Notes: a model not told the origin generated them from the letters alone. Positions 23,792-33,958 are shown, numbered from the stretch's first letter. The stretch is 64,000 bases of DNA from Microbacterium sp. USTB-Y (GCF_023703415.1 NZ_JAGMTU010000009.1:51815-115814), one strand, 5' to 3'. Program-made: numbers and translations.

Positions 23792-24706
23792 TCAGGCGGC
23801 CTCCGCCCGCCCCCGGCGCCAGTACCCCATGAACGCGACCGACCGGCGATCGATGCCGAGGTTGCGCACGAGGTGGCGGCGCAGGGCGGTGATCGTCGAC
23901 GCCTCTCCGGCGAGCCAGGCGTAGCAGGATCCGACGGCGGCGTCCGGGACCTCCCAGAGCACCTCGTCCTCGCTCGGGTCGGCGAGCTCGGTTCCCGTCG
24001 TCGCCGCGGGCTCGTCCTCGGCCGCCCGGGTCTCGCCCCAGGCGTGCACCGCCGCGCTCAGGCGCAGCCCGTGCGCAGCGCTCCCGCGGGCCAGCCACCG
24101 GATCGCGACGCCCTCGGGTGCGGCGAGGGGAAGCGCGTCGGCCTCGGTGGGGACCTCGATGTAGACGGATCCGGTCACGTGCGCCGGCAGCGACTCGACG
24201 ATCGCGCAGATCGCCGGCACCGCGGTCTCGTCCCCGGCGATGAGCACCGATCCGGCATCGCCCGGGTTCCACTCCAGTCCTCCGGTCTCGTCGGCGCGGG
24301 CATCGGGGCCGATCACGACCAGCGGCGCGCCGGGTGCGGCCGCCGAGGCCCAGGCGGACGCGGGGCCCTCGGTGCCGTGCAGCACGAAGTCGACGTCGAT
24401 CTCACGGACCTCCGGCCGCACCGCGCGGATCGTGTAGGTGCGAATCGGATTGCGGCTCTCATCGGGGAGTTCTCGCCAGCGGCGATACCACTCCATCATC
24501 CCCACCGTCTCGTCGAACTGGCCGACGTCGGTGAAGGATCCGTCGGGCAGCGGCAGGACGAGCTTGATGCGCTGATCGAGGCCGGCGGTGCCGAAGTGCA
24601 CGAGATCGGGGCCGGTCAGCGTCACGCGCAGGAAGTTCGGCGACAGCTGGGTTCGATGCGCGACGGTGGTGCGGTAGGTCCGGTAGGGGTGATGTGACAC
24701 GCTCAC
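23792..24706 (-). CDS. Siderophore-interacting protein (FAD-dependent ferric reductase)
   Basis: This 304-residue cytosolic flavoprotein resembles ViuB/SIP reductases, which release iron from ferric siderophores using NAD(P)H. The FAD-binding motif PIRTYTIRAVRPE (about 86-98) and the FVLHGTEGPASAWASAA stretch are clear. The second half holds GDETAVPAICAIVESLPAHV and ends WLAGEASTITALRRHLVRNL ... FMGYWRRG, as in the family. The start is 24 bp from the divergent ATPase gene, and a DtxR/IdeR-like box fills this gap, so both are presumably repressed by iron. Confidence 0.88.
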   Translation of the reverse strand: MSVSHHPYRTYRTTVAHRTQLSPNFLRVTLTGPDLVHFGTAGLDQRIKLVLPLPDGSFTDVGQFDETVGMMEWYRRWRELPDESRNPIRTYTIRAVRPEVREIDVDFVLHGTEGPASAWASAAAPGAPLVVIGPDARADETGGLEWNPGDAGSVLIAGDETAVPAICAIVESLPAHVTGSVYIEVPTEADALPLAAPEGVAIRWLARGSAAHGLRLSAAVHAWGETRAAEDEPAATTGTELADPSEDEVLWEVPDAAVGSCYAWLAGEASTITALRRHLVRNLGIDRRSVAFMGYWRRGRAEAA

Positions 24707-24711
24707 AAGGA

Positions 24712-24730
24712 TAGGTTAGGCTCCCCTAAC
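24712..24730. promoter_or_regulatory. DtxR/IdeR-like iron box
   Basis: TAGGTTAGGCTCCCCTAAC matches the iron-box consensus TTAGGTTAGSCTAACCTAA at most positions. It fills the space between two divergent iron-uptake genes and ends directly before the ATG at 24731. A DtxR-family repressor bound with Fe2+ would block both directions. Confidence 0.75.
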
Positions 24731-25588
<858 letters not shown>

Positions 25589-25705
25589 TCGCGGGCCGAC
25601 GCCGCCGCGCCGCACGATCGTCGTCCGACCCCGCCCGGCATGCCCGGATCCCCGATCTCGACCTCTTCTGCTTCCCGACCACCGATCCACCGACCCTGGA
25701 GAACC

Positions 25706-26731
25706 ATGCGCAAGCCCCTCGCCGTCCTCTCGCTGCTCGCCGCGAGCACCCTCGCCCTCGCCGGCTGCGGGACAACCTCTGTCGCCGCGCCCACCGGCAG
25801 CGCCGCCCCCGCTGCGAGCGCCGAGTGCGCGAAGGACACGACGCGCACCGCCACGGGGCCGGTCAGCGTGACCGACGCCCTGGGCCGCACCGTGAAGCTC
25901 GACAAGCCCGCCGAGCGCGTCGCCGTGCTGGAGTGGCAGCAGGTCGAGGACGCCCTCACCCTGTGCGTGACCCCCGTCGCCGTGGCCGACGCGGCCGGCT
26001 ACCGCCAGTGGGACAGGGCCGAGACGCTGCCCGAGGGCGTCGCCGATGTCGGAACCCGCCAGGAGCCGAACCTCGACGCGCTGTTCCAGACCAAGCCCGA
26101 CCTCGTGATCGTGGAGGCGCAGACGCGCGACGATGCGATCATCGGCCAGCTCGAGAAGTACGGCGTGCCCGTGCTCGTGACGATCGGCGCCGATGCGAAG
26201 GATCCGGTGAAGCAGCTGCTCGCGACCTTCGATCTCATCGCGCAGGCCACGGGTCGCACCGAGCGTGCCGAGGCCGTCGCGACGGAGATGAAGGACCACC
26301 TCGCGGAGGCGAAGAAGGCCCTTGCCGCAGCGTCGCCCGCCAGCACCGACTTCGTCTACTTCGACGGCTGGGTCGACGGCGGCACCGTCTCGCTGCGCCC
26401 CTTCGGCACCGGTTCGCTCATCGGCGCGATCGGCGGCGAGCTCGGGCTCACGAACGTGTGGAAGGGCGAGACCGATCCCGCCTACGGGCTCGGCAGCACG
26501 GACATCGAGGGCATGACGACCGTCGGCTCCGCCACCCTGCTGTACACCGGCACCGACGACCCGGACAGTGAGAGCTTCATCAAGGCCGCCGAGAAGAACC
26601 CGGCCTGGGCCTCGATCCCGGCCGTGAAGGAGAAGCGGATCCACGCGTTCCCGGCCGGGATCTGGACGTTCGGCGGGCCGCGCTCGGCCGAGAAGATCGC
26701 CGACGCGTACGTCGACGCGTTCACCCGGTGA
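25706..26731 (+). CDS. Iron-siderophore ABC transporter, substrate-binding lipoprotein
   Basis: This 341-residue protein begins with a lipoprotein signal ending LAGC (Cys21). The mature part follows the FepB/FhuD type: TDALGRTVKLDKPAERVAVL, LDALFQTKPDLVIVEAQTRD, and a long connecting helix around ATEMKDHLAEAKKALAA. It binds ferric siderophore at the cell surface and hands it to the FecCD permease. It overlaps the next start by 4 bp (GTGA). The start at 25706 follows TGGAGAACC. Confidence 0.9.
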   Translation: MRKPLAVLSLLAASTLALAGCGTTSVAAPTGSAAPAASAECAKDTTRTATGPVSVTDALGRTVKLDKPAERVAVLEWQQVEDALTLCVTPVAVADAAGYRQWDRAETLPEGVADVGTRQEPNLDALFQTKPDLVIVEAQTRDDAIIGQLEKYGVPVLVTIGADAKDPVKQLLATFDLIAQATGRTERAEAVATEMKDHLAEAKKALAAASPASTDFVYFDGWVDGGTVSLRPFGTGSLIGAIGGELGLTNVWKGETDPAYGLGSTDIEGMTTVGSATLLYTGTDDPDSESFIKAAEKNPAWASIPAVKEKRIHAFPAGIWTFGGPRSAEKIADAYVDAFTR

Positions 26732-28866
26732 GCCGCGGGCGGTGCGATGACCTTCCTTCGGGGTCGTTGAGCGAGCATCGGCGCAGCCGAAGCGAGACGA
26801 AACGCGGCATCCCCGCGGGAGTGCGGCGTTCCGTCTCGCCGTCGGTTCGCGAGGCGGCCCCGGGAATCGGGGTCCGCGCGCGCCTCGGTGCCGTCGGGGT
26901 GCTGGTCCTCCTCGCGCTCGCGCTCATCGCTGCCGCCGGCTGGCACCTCACCCAGGGCACGAGCGGGGCGGTCTGGGCGAACCCCGAGATCCTGCTCGGG
27001 GCGCGCCTGCCCCGGCTCGCCGCGGGTGTGACCGTCGGCGTGGCCCTCGGCATGGCCGGCCTGCTCATGCAGTCGCTGGCGCGCAACGCCCTGGCCTCGC
27101 CCGACACGCTCGGCGTGACGTCGGGCGCCTACCTCGCGATCACCGCGGTCGCCGCCTTCGGCATCTCCGTCCCGTTCTGGGCCTCGGGGATCGTCGCTTT
27201 CGCCGGCGGGCTCGTGGCCGCCGTGATCGTGCTGGGCCTCGCCGGAGGGGCCGGATCCTCGACGACCCGGCTCGTGCTGGCCGGATCCGCGCTGGCCCTG
27301 GCGTTCCAGGCCGCGACCTCGGCGCTGCTGATCCTGTTCAGCGAGCAGACCAAGGGCCTGCTCGCCTGGGGGAGCGGAAGCCTGTCGCAGCTCGGGCTCG
27401 AGGCGTTCCTGCGCGCCGCGCCGATCGTCGTGGTCGCCGGCCTGCTGGCGCTGCTGCTCGCCCGGCGGCTGGACGTCCTCGCGCTCGGCGACGATCTGGC
27501 CGCATCCCTCGGGGTGAGGATCCGTTCGACGCGCGTCCTCGGGATCCTGCTCTCGGTGCTGCTCACCGCGACCGCCGTCACGCTCGCCGGCCCGCTCGGG
27601 TTCGTCGGCCTGTGCGCCCCCGTGCTCGCCCGCCTGCTGGTGCGGATCGTGCCGGGGCTCGGCCGGCACGCCCTGCTCCTGCCCGCTTCCGGCCTCCTCG
27701 GCGCGCTCGTGGTGATCCTCGCCGACGTGCTGCTGCGGCTCCTCATCGGCGCCGAGGGGGCCATCGCCGTTCCGACGGGCGTGGCGACGACCGTGCTCGG
27801 ATCTGTCGTGCTCGTGGTGATGGCGCGGCGGCTGCGCGATTCCGGACCGACACGACGGCCGCCGTCGATCCGGTTCGGCGTGCGGGGGCCGTTGCGTTTC
27901 CGGCTCGTGGTCGGGATCTCGGCCGTGCTGGCGGTCGCCGTCGTGGTCGCTGGCCTGCTGGTGGGGGCGACGCCGCTGCTCACCGGGGACGTCCTGCTCT
28001 GGCTGCAGGGGCAGGCGCCGCCGCAGATCGCGTTCGCACTGGACGAGCGTGCCCCGCGGGTGATCGCCGCCGTCACCGCGGGGGCTGCCCTCGCGCTCGC
28101 CGGATGCCTGACCCAGGCGGTGAGCCGCAACCCGCTCGCCGATCCCGGACTCCTCGGCATCACCGGGGGCGCGGGGCTCGGCGCGGTGCTCGTCGTCACG
28201 AGCGCCGCGGCCTCGACGTTCGGCATGCTCGCGGCGGCGGTGGTCGGCGCGCTCTGCGCGTTCGCGCTCGTGTATCTGCTCGCCTGGCGCGGCGGGCTCA
28301 GTGCGGATCGGTTCATCCTCATCGGGATCGGCGTCTCGTCGGCGGCGGTCGCGCTCACGTCCTTCGTGCTGCTGCGGGCGAGCCCGTTCGACACCCCGAA
28401 GATCTACACCTGGCTGAGCGGAACGACCTACGGCCGGATCTGGGAGCAGGTCGTCCCCCTGGCGGTGGTGCTGATCATCGCCCTGCCGGTGGTGCTGATG
28501 CGCCATCGCGAACTGGATCTGCTCGCCCTCGACGAGGACACCCCGCGCGTGCTCGGAGTGAAGCCCGAGCGTTCGCGCCTACTGATCCTCGCCGTGGCGG
28601 CGCTCCTCGCGGCGTTCAGCGTGGTGGCGGTCGGCGTCATCGGCTTCGTCGGCCTGGTCGCCCCGCACGCCGCGCGCGCCCTGGTCGGCGGCCGGCATGC
28701 GCGCGTGGTGCCCGTCGCGGTGCTGCTGGGGGCGGTGCTGGTCGGCCTCGCGGACGCGGTGGGCCGCACGGTCATCGCGCCGGCGCAGCTGCCCGCCGGC
28801 CTCGTGGTCGCGGTCCTCGGCGCTCCGTACTTCGTGTGGCTGCTCTGGCGCTCCCGCGACGTGTGA
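26728..28866 (+). CDS. Fused FecCD-type iron-siderophore permease
   Basis: This 712-residue protein consists of two FecCD domains in one chain, as in FhuB. The first half includes ARLPRLAAGVTVGVALGMAG and SLARNALASPDTLGVTSGAY. The second repeats this with ERAPRVIAAVTAGAALALAG and AVSRNPLADPGLLGITGGAG. About 20 membrane segments are expected. The GTG at 26728 overlaps the lipoprotein stop. The first 45 residues are unlike the family, because they are encoded by a palindromic repeat (26760-26862). Later starts inside the first membrane segment are less likely. The fusion makes a homodimeric permease unnecessary. Confidence 0.88.
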   Translation: MSRGRCDDLPSGSLSEHRRSRSETKRGIPAGVRRSVSPSVREAAPGIGVRARLGAVGVLVLLALALIAAAGWHLTQGTSGAVWANPEILLGARLPRLAAGVTVGVALGMAGLLMQSLARNALASPDTLGVTSGAYLAITAVAAFGISVPFWASGIVAFAGGLVAAVIVLGLAGGAGSSTTRLVLAGSALALAFQAATSALLILFSEQTKGLLAWGSGSLSQLGLEAFLRAAPIVVVAGLLALLLARRLDVLALGDDLAASLGVRIRSTRVLGILLSVLLTATAVTLAGPLGFVGLCAPVLARLLVRIVPGLGRHALLLPASGLLGALVVILADVLLRLLIGAEGAIAVPTGVATTVLGSVVLVVMARRLRDSGPTRRPPSIRFGVRGPLRFRLVVGISAVLAVAVVVAGLLVGATPLLTGDVLLWLQGQAPPQIAFALDERAPRVIAAVTAGAALALAGCLTQAVSRNPLADPGLLGITGGAGLGAVLVVTSAAASTFGMLAAAVVGALCAFALVYLLAWRGGLSADRFILIGIGVSSAAVALTSFVLLRASPFDTPKIYTWLSGTTYGRIWEQVVPLAVVLIIALPVVLMRHRELDLLALDEDTPRVLGVKPERSRLLILAVAALLAAFSVVAVGVIGFVGLVAPHAARALVGGRHARVVPVAVLLGAVLVGLADAVGRTVIAPAQLPAGLVVAVLGAPYFVWLLWRSRDV
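26760..26862. repeat. Palindromic repeat, family A, in the 5' end of the FecCD gene
   Basis: It starts GGGGTCGTTGAGCGAG and contains GAGACGAAACGC (26794-26805), mirrored with one mismatch by GCGTTCCGTCTC (26826-26837). The right outer arm has diverged. It encodes the N-terminal tail of the permease in frame. Confidence 0.7.
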
Positions 28867-28890
28867 GCCGGCGGTGGTCGCCGGCCTGCC

Positions 28891-29045
28891 GGGGTCGTTG
28901 AGCGAGGACGGCGTAGCCTGTGCCGGCCGGCCCGCCGGGGTCGTTGAGCGAGGACGGCGAAGCCGACCGAGACGAAACGCGGTGACGGGGGAGAGTGCGG
29001 CGTTTCGTCTCGCGCCGGCTGCGCCGGTGCTCGCTCGACGACCCC
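28891..29045. repeat. Palindromic repeat, family A, with partial tandem copy
   Basis: A complete copy (28937-29045) begins GGGGTCGTTGAGCGAG, has inner arms GAGACGAAACGCGG and CGTTTCGTCTC, and ends CTCGCTCGACGACCCC. The left half is duplicated 46 bp upstream at 28891-28918. The element separates the convergent FecCD and oxidoreductase genes, where it may serve as a terminator. Confidence 0.8.
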
Positions 29046-29072
29046 GGACCGCGCGGGCTGGGGGCGGCGGTT

Positions 29073-30695
29073 TCAGCCCGCGGCGTCGGCCTCGAGCAGC
29101 GCCATCGCGGCGTTGTGCCCGCCGATGCCCGAGACCGCGCCGCCGCGGACCGCGCCGGATCCGCACAGCAGCACGTCAGGGAAGCGGGTGGCCACGCCCC
29201 AGCGCCGGGCGGGTGTGTCGAGCTCGGCGTCGTCCTCGGCCCAGGGCCAGGACAGCGGCCCGTGGAAGATGTTCCCGCCCGGCATCGCGAGCGCCTCCTC
29301 CAGATCGCGCGTCGTCTTGACCTCGATGCACGGCTCCCCCGCCGCATCGACCGCGAGGACGTCCTCGATCGGCTCTGCGAGCACCGAGTTCAGGGAGGCG
29401 AGCGCCGCGGTCCGGATCCGGTCCCGCAGCTCGTCGTTGCCGATCCGGTCGACGAGCCGGTCCGGCACGTGCAGGCCGAACAGCGTGAGGGTCTGCGCAG
29501 GGGTGTCGCGCAGCGACTCGCCCAGGATCGTCCGGTCGCTCAGCGTGTGACAGTAGATCTCGCACGGCAGCGGATCCGGGAGCTCGCCCCCTTCCGCCCG
29601 TTCGAAGGCCGTGCGCAGCTGCACGCCGAGCTCGTTGATGTGGAAGGTGCCGGCGAACGCGGCCTCGGGGGCGACGGTCCCGTCGCGCAGCTTCGGCAGC
29701 CGGGTGAGGAACAGGTTCACCTTCGCCTGCGCCCCCTCGGGGCGGGCCACCGCGGCGCCGGACGCGCCGAGCGCGCCGGCATCGCCGAGGAGTCGTTCCA
29801 GCACCGCGGGCGCGACGTTCGAGAGAACCGTGCGGGCGGTGACCGCCTGCGGCTCGCCGTCGTGGCGGTACTGCACGGTCGCGGATCGGCCCTCGGCGGC
29901 GGGGGCGACCGACAGCACCTCGGCCCCGGTCAGCACCCTCGCGCCGGCCGTCGCGGCGGCCCGGGCGATCTCGGCCGAGACCGCGCCCATGCCCCCGACC
30001 GGCACGTCCCAGTCGCCCGTGCCGCCGCCGATCACGTGGTACAGGAAGCAGCGGTTCGCGTCGAGCGCCGGATCGTCGAGGCTCGTGAACGTCCCGATCA
30101 GCCCGTCGGTCGCGACGACGCCGCGCACCAGGTCGCTGCGGAACCGGGCGTCGATCGTCGCGCCGAGCGGCCGCTCGATGAACGCGTCCCAGACGGCGTC
30201 GTCGCCGAGGAGCGCCTTCGCGGCTCCGCGGGTCGGCAGCGGCTCGGTCAGCGTCGGGAACAGGGCCTCCGCGATCCGCCGGGTCTCGTCGGAGAACGCA
30301 TCCCATGCGGCCAGGTCGGAGGCGTCGACCCCGGCACGGGCGAAGTCGGCCCTGGCCCCCTCGGCGTCGGCGGCGCGGTCGACCAGCAGGCCGCGGGTCG
30401 GGTCGAGCGGATCCGGGGTGTACGAGGAATAGCGCCGCCGGACGAGGCCGATGTCCAGGCCCAGGTCGTCGATGATCCGCTGCGGCAGCAGACTCACGAG
30501 ATAGGCGTAGCGGGACAGCCGCGCGTCGACGCCCTCGAACGCCTGCGCCGAGACGGCCGCCCCGCCGACGTGGTCGTCGCGCTCGAGCACGAGCACGCTG
30601 CGGCCGGCCCGGGCGAGATACGCCGCAGCGGTCAGTCCGTTGTGGCCCCCTCCGACGATGACGGCGTCGTAGTCGGCGGTCTTCTCCTCGGGCAT
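29073..30695 (-). CDS. NAD(P)/FAD-dependent oxidoreductase, phytoene desaturase-like
   Basis: This 540-residue flavoprotein has an N-terminal dinucleotide-binding motif VIVGGGHNGLTAAAYLARAG (12-31) and ERDDHVGG. Its layout matches the pyridine nucleotide-disulfide/phytoene dehydrogenase-like family (CrtI/RetSat relatives): IGGGTGDWDVPVGGMGAVSA in the middle, and ALLEADAAG at the C-terminus. No carotenoid genes are adjacent, so the substrate is unknown. The ATG at 30695 is preferred over an in-frame start 20 codons upstream, as the motif then lies near the N-terminus. Confidence 0.82.
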   Translation of the reverse strand: MPEEKTADYDAVIVGGGHNGLTAAAYLARAGRSVLVLERDDHVGGAAVSAQAFEGVDARLSRYAYLVSLLPQRIIDDLGLDIGLVRRRYSSYTPDPLDPTRGLLVDRAADAEGARADFARAGVDASDLAAWDAFSDETRRIAEALFPTLTEPLPTRGAAKALLGDDAVWDAFIERPLGATIDARFRSDLVRGVVATDGLIGTFTSLDDPALDANRCFLYHVIGGGTGDWDVPVGGMGAVSAEIARAAATAGARVLTGAEVLSVAPAAEGRSATVQYRHDGEPQAVTARTVLSNVAPAVLERLLGDAGALGASGAAVARPEGAQAKVNLFLTRLPKLRDGTVAPEAAFAGTFHINELGVQLRTAFERAEGGELPDPLPCEIYCHTLSDRTILGESLRDTPAQTLTLFGLHVPDRLVDRIGNDELRDRIRTAALASLNSVLAEPIEDVLAVDAAGEPCIEVKTTRDLEEALAMPGGNIFHGPLSWPWAEDDAELDTPARRWGVATRFPDVLLCGSGAVRGGAVSGIGGHNAAMALLEADAAG

Positions 30696-30735
30696 GAGAG
30701 GTCCTCGTTCGCTGCGGTTGGAAATCGGATCCGGC

Positions 30736-31635
30736 TCACTCCGCCGTGGCCGCACCGGGCACGGCGACGACGGGGACCGGGGCGTAGCGGATGATCTTGG
30801 CCGCGCTCGATCCCAGGAACACGCGAGCGATCGGGTGCGTCGACGACGATCCGATCGCGAGGATGTCGCCCTCCTCCCAGTCGAGCCGGCGGATCGCGCG
30901 GGCCCAGTCGGATCCCTCGGCGATCGTGAACGTGAGCGTGTCGTCGTCGAAGCCCTGCGAGCGCAGGAACTCCTCCGCCTCGTGCTGAGCGTTGCCCGCC
31001 TGCATCCGCCACAGATCGATCACCTGGGTCTCGGCGTGCCCCATCCGGGAGGTGACGGGTCGGCGGGGCGGGGCGACGACGAAGGTCACCACCCGAAGCC
31101 GCGCCCCCGTGCGCCGGCAGATCTCGGCGACGCCGGTGAGCAGCGACCAGCTGGCGTCGTCGTCGCGGAAGGCGACCGTGACGCGGGTCACGCCGCTGTC
31201 GGTGCGGTAGCCCCGCGGCGCGATGGCCACGGGGATCGGCGACGAGTGCACGAGCCGGTCGGTCTTCGAGCTGAGCCGGATGCGGCCGGGCTCGGCGTCG
31301 CCGCTCGATCCGACCACGAGCATCCGCGCCTCGTGCTCCGTGGCCTGCTCGATGAGCGCCTGGGGGACGGAGCGCCCGCTCACCCAGACCGCGGTGCCGT
31401 CGATGCCCGGGTGCTGGGCGAGGTCGGCGCGCGCCTCCTCGGCGGTGATCTCGCCCTCTCCCGCCGCCCAGTCCTCGAACTCCCGGTCCGTGCCGCCGGC
31501 GAGCGGGTTGCCCCACCCCTGCGGGACGACGGACACGGCGCGGACGTGCTGGGGTTCGGAGCGGGCGAACTGGCAGGCGAGCTCGATGGCGGAGCGATCG
31601 TTGTTGTGGGGGCCGTAGCCGACGAGGTAGGTCAC
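30736..31635 (-). CDS. Tandem-domain universal stress protein
   Basis: This 299-residue protein contains two UspA domains. Domain 1 begins TYLVGYGPHNNDRSAIELAC, with the ATP-binding loop VVGSSGDAEPGRIRLSS (G-2x-G-9x-G-S type). Domain 2 begins VTRVTVAFRDDDASWSLLTG and ends with AIGSSSTHPIARVFLGSSAA. It is cytosolic. The GTG start lies inside the stop of the APC permease gene (GTGA), so the two are translationally coupled. USP-permease pairs suggest regulation of the transporter by ATP or stress state, which is an inference. Confidence 0.86.
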   Translation of the reverse strand: MTYLVGYGPHNNDRSAIELACQFARSEPQHVRAVSVVPQGWGNPLAGGTDREFEDWAAGEGEITAEEARADLAQHPGIDGTAVWVSGRSVPQALIEQATEHEARMLVVGSSGDAEPGRIRLSSKTDRLVHSSPIPVAIAPRGYRTDSGVTRVTVAFRDDDASWSLLTGVAEICRRTGARLRVVTFVVAPPRRPVTSRMGHAETQVIDLWRMQAGNAQHEAEEFLRSQGFDDDTLTFTIAEGSDWARAIRRLDWEEGDILAIGSSSTHPIARVFLGSSAAKIIRYAPVPVVAVPGAATAE

Positions 31636-33137
31636 TTGCTCTGGTCCTCGAGTTCGGGGTGGATGGGTTCGGAGATCTCCTCGTCGGAGGTGTAGGTGTT
31701 CAGCGTGGCCTTGCGGCGGCCGTAGGCGAGGTAGAACAGGAACACGATCACGAGCCAGCTCACGCAGATGATCCAGGTGATGGGCTGCAGCTGGGTCAGC
31801 ACGTACACGCACACCAGCACGGTGAGGATCGGCACGACCCACGGGCCGAACGGGACCTTGTACGGCCGCTCGATCTCGGGGTGGGTGCGGCGCAGGACCA
31901 TGAGAGAGATCGCCACGATGCTGAACGCGACCAGGGTGCCGAAGGAGACGCTGTCCCACAGGTAGTCCGCCGGCACGAACCCGGCGACGAGGGCGACGAT
32001 GATCGACACCGTGAGCGTGTTGAAGACGGGGGTGCCGAACTTCGGGCTGACGCGCTCGAACTTCTTCGAGACCATCCCGTCGCGGGAGATCGAGAACAGG
32101 ATGCGGGTCTGCCCGTAGAGCGTTACCAGGGTCACCGAGAACACGGAGATCACGGCGCCGGCGGACAGGATGATCGGCCAGATTGGGCTCCCGGTCACGT
32201 TCAGGAGGATCTTCGCGAGGCCCGCCTCGCCGGCCTCCTTCGTCGCGAACCAGCTCGCCGGCTCGGCGGCGAGGCCCGCGACCGAGACCAGGACGTAGAT
32301 CGCGGTGACGATCAGCAGCGCACCGATGATCGCGCGGGGGATCGCCTTCTGCGGGTTCTTCACCTCCTCGGACGCGGTGGCGACCGCGTCGAGTCCGATG
32401 TAGGAGAAGAAGATCACCCCCGCCGCGCCGCTGATCCCGGACGCCTGCCCGAAGAAGTTCGCGAAGTGGTCGGAGTTGAACGCGGTGAACGCGAGGACCA
32501 CGAACAGCAGCAGCACGCCGAGCTTGATGCACACCATGATGGCGTTCACCGTCGCCGACTCCGATGCGCCGCGGATCAGCAGCAGCATGCACAGGCCGAT
32601 CAGCACCACGGCGGGCAGGTTGATGAACCCGCCGTTGGGGGATCCGTCCGGATTCGGGATGAACGTCAGCGACAGCGCCGTCGGCAGCTGGAAGTGGAAC
32701 AGCTGGAGCAGCAGCTCGTTGAAGTAGCCGCTCCACCCGACCGCGACCGCGGAGACGGCGAGGCCGTATTCGAGCAGCACCGCGCCGCCGACGAGGACCG
32801 CCGGACCCTCGCCCAGCGCGTGATACGTGTACGAGTAGCTGGATCCGCTGACGGGGATCGCCGACGCGAGCTCGGCGTAGCAGAGCGCCGACAGCCCCGC
32901 GGCGACCGCCGCGAGCAGGAACGACAGGATGACCGCGGGTCCGGCCAGCGGGACCGCGCTGCTGAGGACGAAGAAGACGCCGGTGCCGACGGTGGCGCCG
33001 ACGCCGAACATCATCAGCTGGAACGTCCCGAGATTGCGGGACAGCTCCTCGCCCTGATGGTGTCGCCGCTGGAAGATGATCGGCTTGCGGCGCACGAGCT
33101 GGCGTCCGAAGGACGACGGGGTGTGATTGGTGGACAT
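31632..33137 (-). CDS. APC-family permease (cationic amino acid transporter-like)
   Basis: This 501-residue protein has about 12 membrane segments. Conserved points include GVGATVGTGVFFVLSSAVPL in TM1, AIPVSGSSYSYTYHALGE (TM3 region) and FFSYIGLDAVATASEEVKNP (TM6). The last supports the CAT-like subgroup, which moves basic or neutral amino acids. It has a cytosolic acidic tail. It forms an operon with the USP gene. The gap to kdpE (140 bp) contains two palindromes: TGGCAT-N12-ATGCCA (33189-33212) and TGTCTG-N6-CAGACA (33232-33249). Confidence 0.87.
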   Translation of the reverse strand: MSTNHTPSSFGRQLVRRKPIIFQRRHHQGEELSRNLGTFQLMMFGVGATVGTGVFFVLSSAVPLAGPAVILSFLLAAVAAGLSALCYAELASAIPVSGSSYSYTYHALGEGPAVLVGGAVLLEYGLAVSAVAVGWSGYFNELLLQLFHFQLPTALSLTFIPNPDGSPNGGFINLPAVVLIGLCMLLLIRGASESATVNAIMVCIKLGVLLLFVVLAFTAFNSDHFANFFGQASGISGAAGVIFFSYIGLDAVATASEEVKNPQKAIPRAIIGALLIVTAIYVLVSVAGLAAEPASWFATKEAGEAGLAKILLNVTGSPIWPIILSAGAVISVFSVTLVTLYGQTRILFSISRDGMVSKKFERVSPKFGTPVFNTLTVSIIVALVAGFVPADYLWDSVSFGTLVAFSIVAISLMVLRRTHPEIERPYKVPFGPWVVPILTVLVCVYVLTQLQPITWIICVSWLVIVFLFYLAYGRRKATLNTYTSDEEISEPIHPELEDQSK

Positions 33138-33188
33138 GTGGCTCCCAAAGGCCGGTGGCGGGCGTCTTCGACCGCCGTTGCCTCATGC

Positions 33189-33249
33189 TGGCATTCGGCA
33201 GGAGAGATGCCAACATACCCCCGGAGGGAGTTGTCTGGAATCTCAGACA
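33189..33249. promoter_or_regulatory. Two palindromes upstream of the APC permease gene
   Basis: TGGCAT-N12-ATGCCA (33189-33212) and TGTCTG-N6-CAGACA (33232-33249) lie between the kdpE stop and the permease start. The first has the form of an operator; the second could also fold as a short hairpin at the end of the kdp transcript. No regulator can be assigned. Confidence 0.4.
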
Positions 33250-33277
33250 GCCCGCCGTCCGGTACCTAATCGGACGA

Positions 33278-33958
33278 TCAGGCCGGATCCAGTACCAGCC
33301 GGTAGCCCATGCCCTGCTCGGTGAGCAGGTGCTGCGGCGCGCTCGGGGTGCGCTCGAGCTTCTTGCGCAGCTGCGAGAGGTAGAGGCGCAGGTAGCCGGT
33401 GTCGGTGACCTGCTCCGTGCCCCAGATCTCGCGGAGCAGTTCCTGCCGCGTCACGAGCCCTCCCGGGTGCCGGGCCAGATGCTCCAGGATCTGCCATTCG
33501 GTCGGCGTCAGGTGCACGCGCGCGCCCTCGCGGGTCACCGCCTTGGCGGCGAGATCCACCTCGACGTCGCCGAACGTCACGGAGGACTCCGCCGGCGCCC
33601 CTCCGCGGCGGCGGGCGAGCGCCCGCAGCCGCGCGAGCAGCTCATCCACCTGGAAGGGCTTGGTGACGTAGTCGTCGGCGCCCGCGTCGAGCGCCTCGAC
33701 CTTGTCGGCGGATCCGGTGCGCCCCGAGACGACGAGGATCGGAACGTCGCTCCAGCCGCGCAGGGCCTCGATCACGGCGATCCCGTCGAGCTTCGGCATG
33801 CCGAGGTCGAGCAGCACGATGTCGGGGTGCGCCTGCGCGGCCATCGCGATCGCGGCGGCGCCGTCACCGGCGGCGATCACGTCGTAGCCGTGCGCGGCCA
33901 GCGTGATCCGCAGCGCACGCACGAGCTGGGGGTCGTCGTCGGCGACGAGCAGTTTCAT
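33278..33958 (-). CDS. kdpE: Response regulator KdpE
   Basis: This 226-residue OmpR/PhoB-type regulator has a receiver domain with the acidic pocket ADDD (6-9), phosphoacceptor Asp51 (VLLDLGMP) and Lys near TKPF. The C-terminal winged helix reads LTPTEWQILEHLARHPGGLV and YLRLYLSQLRKKLE. It is phosphorylated by KdpD at low potassium and activates the kdp operon. Its start overlaps the kdpD stop by 4 bp. It is the last gene of the operon. Confidence 0.95.
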   Translation of the reverse strand: MKLLVADDDPQLVRALRITLAAHGYDVIAAGDGAAAIAMAAQAHPDIVLLDLGMPKLDGIAVIEALRGWSDVPILVVSGRTGSADKVEALDAGADDYVTKPFQVDELLARLRALARRRGGAPAESSVTFGDVEVDLAAKAVTREGARVHLTPTEWQILEHLARHPGGLVTRQELLREIWGTEQVTDTGYLRLYLSQLRKKLERTPSAPQHLLTEQGMGYRLVLDPA

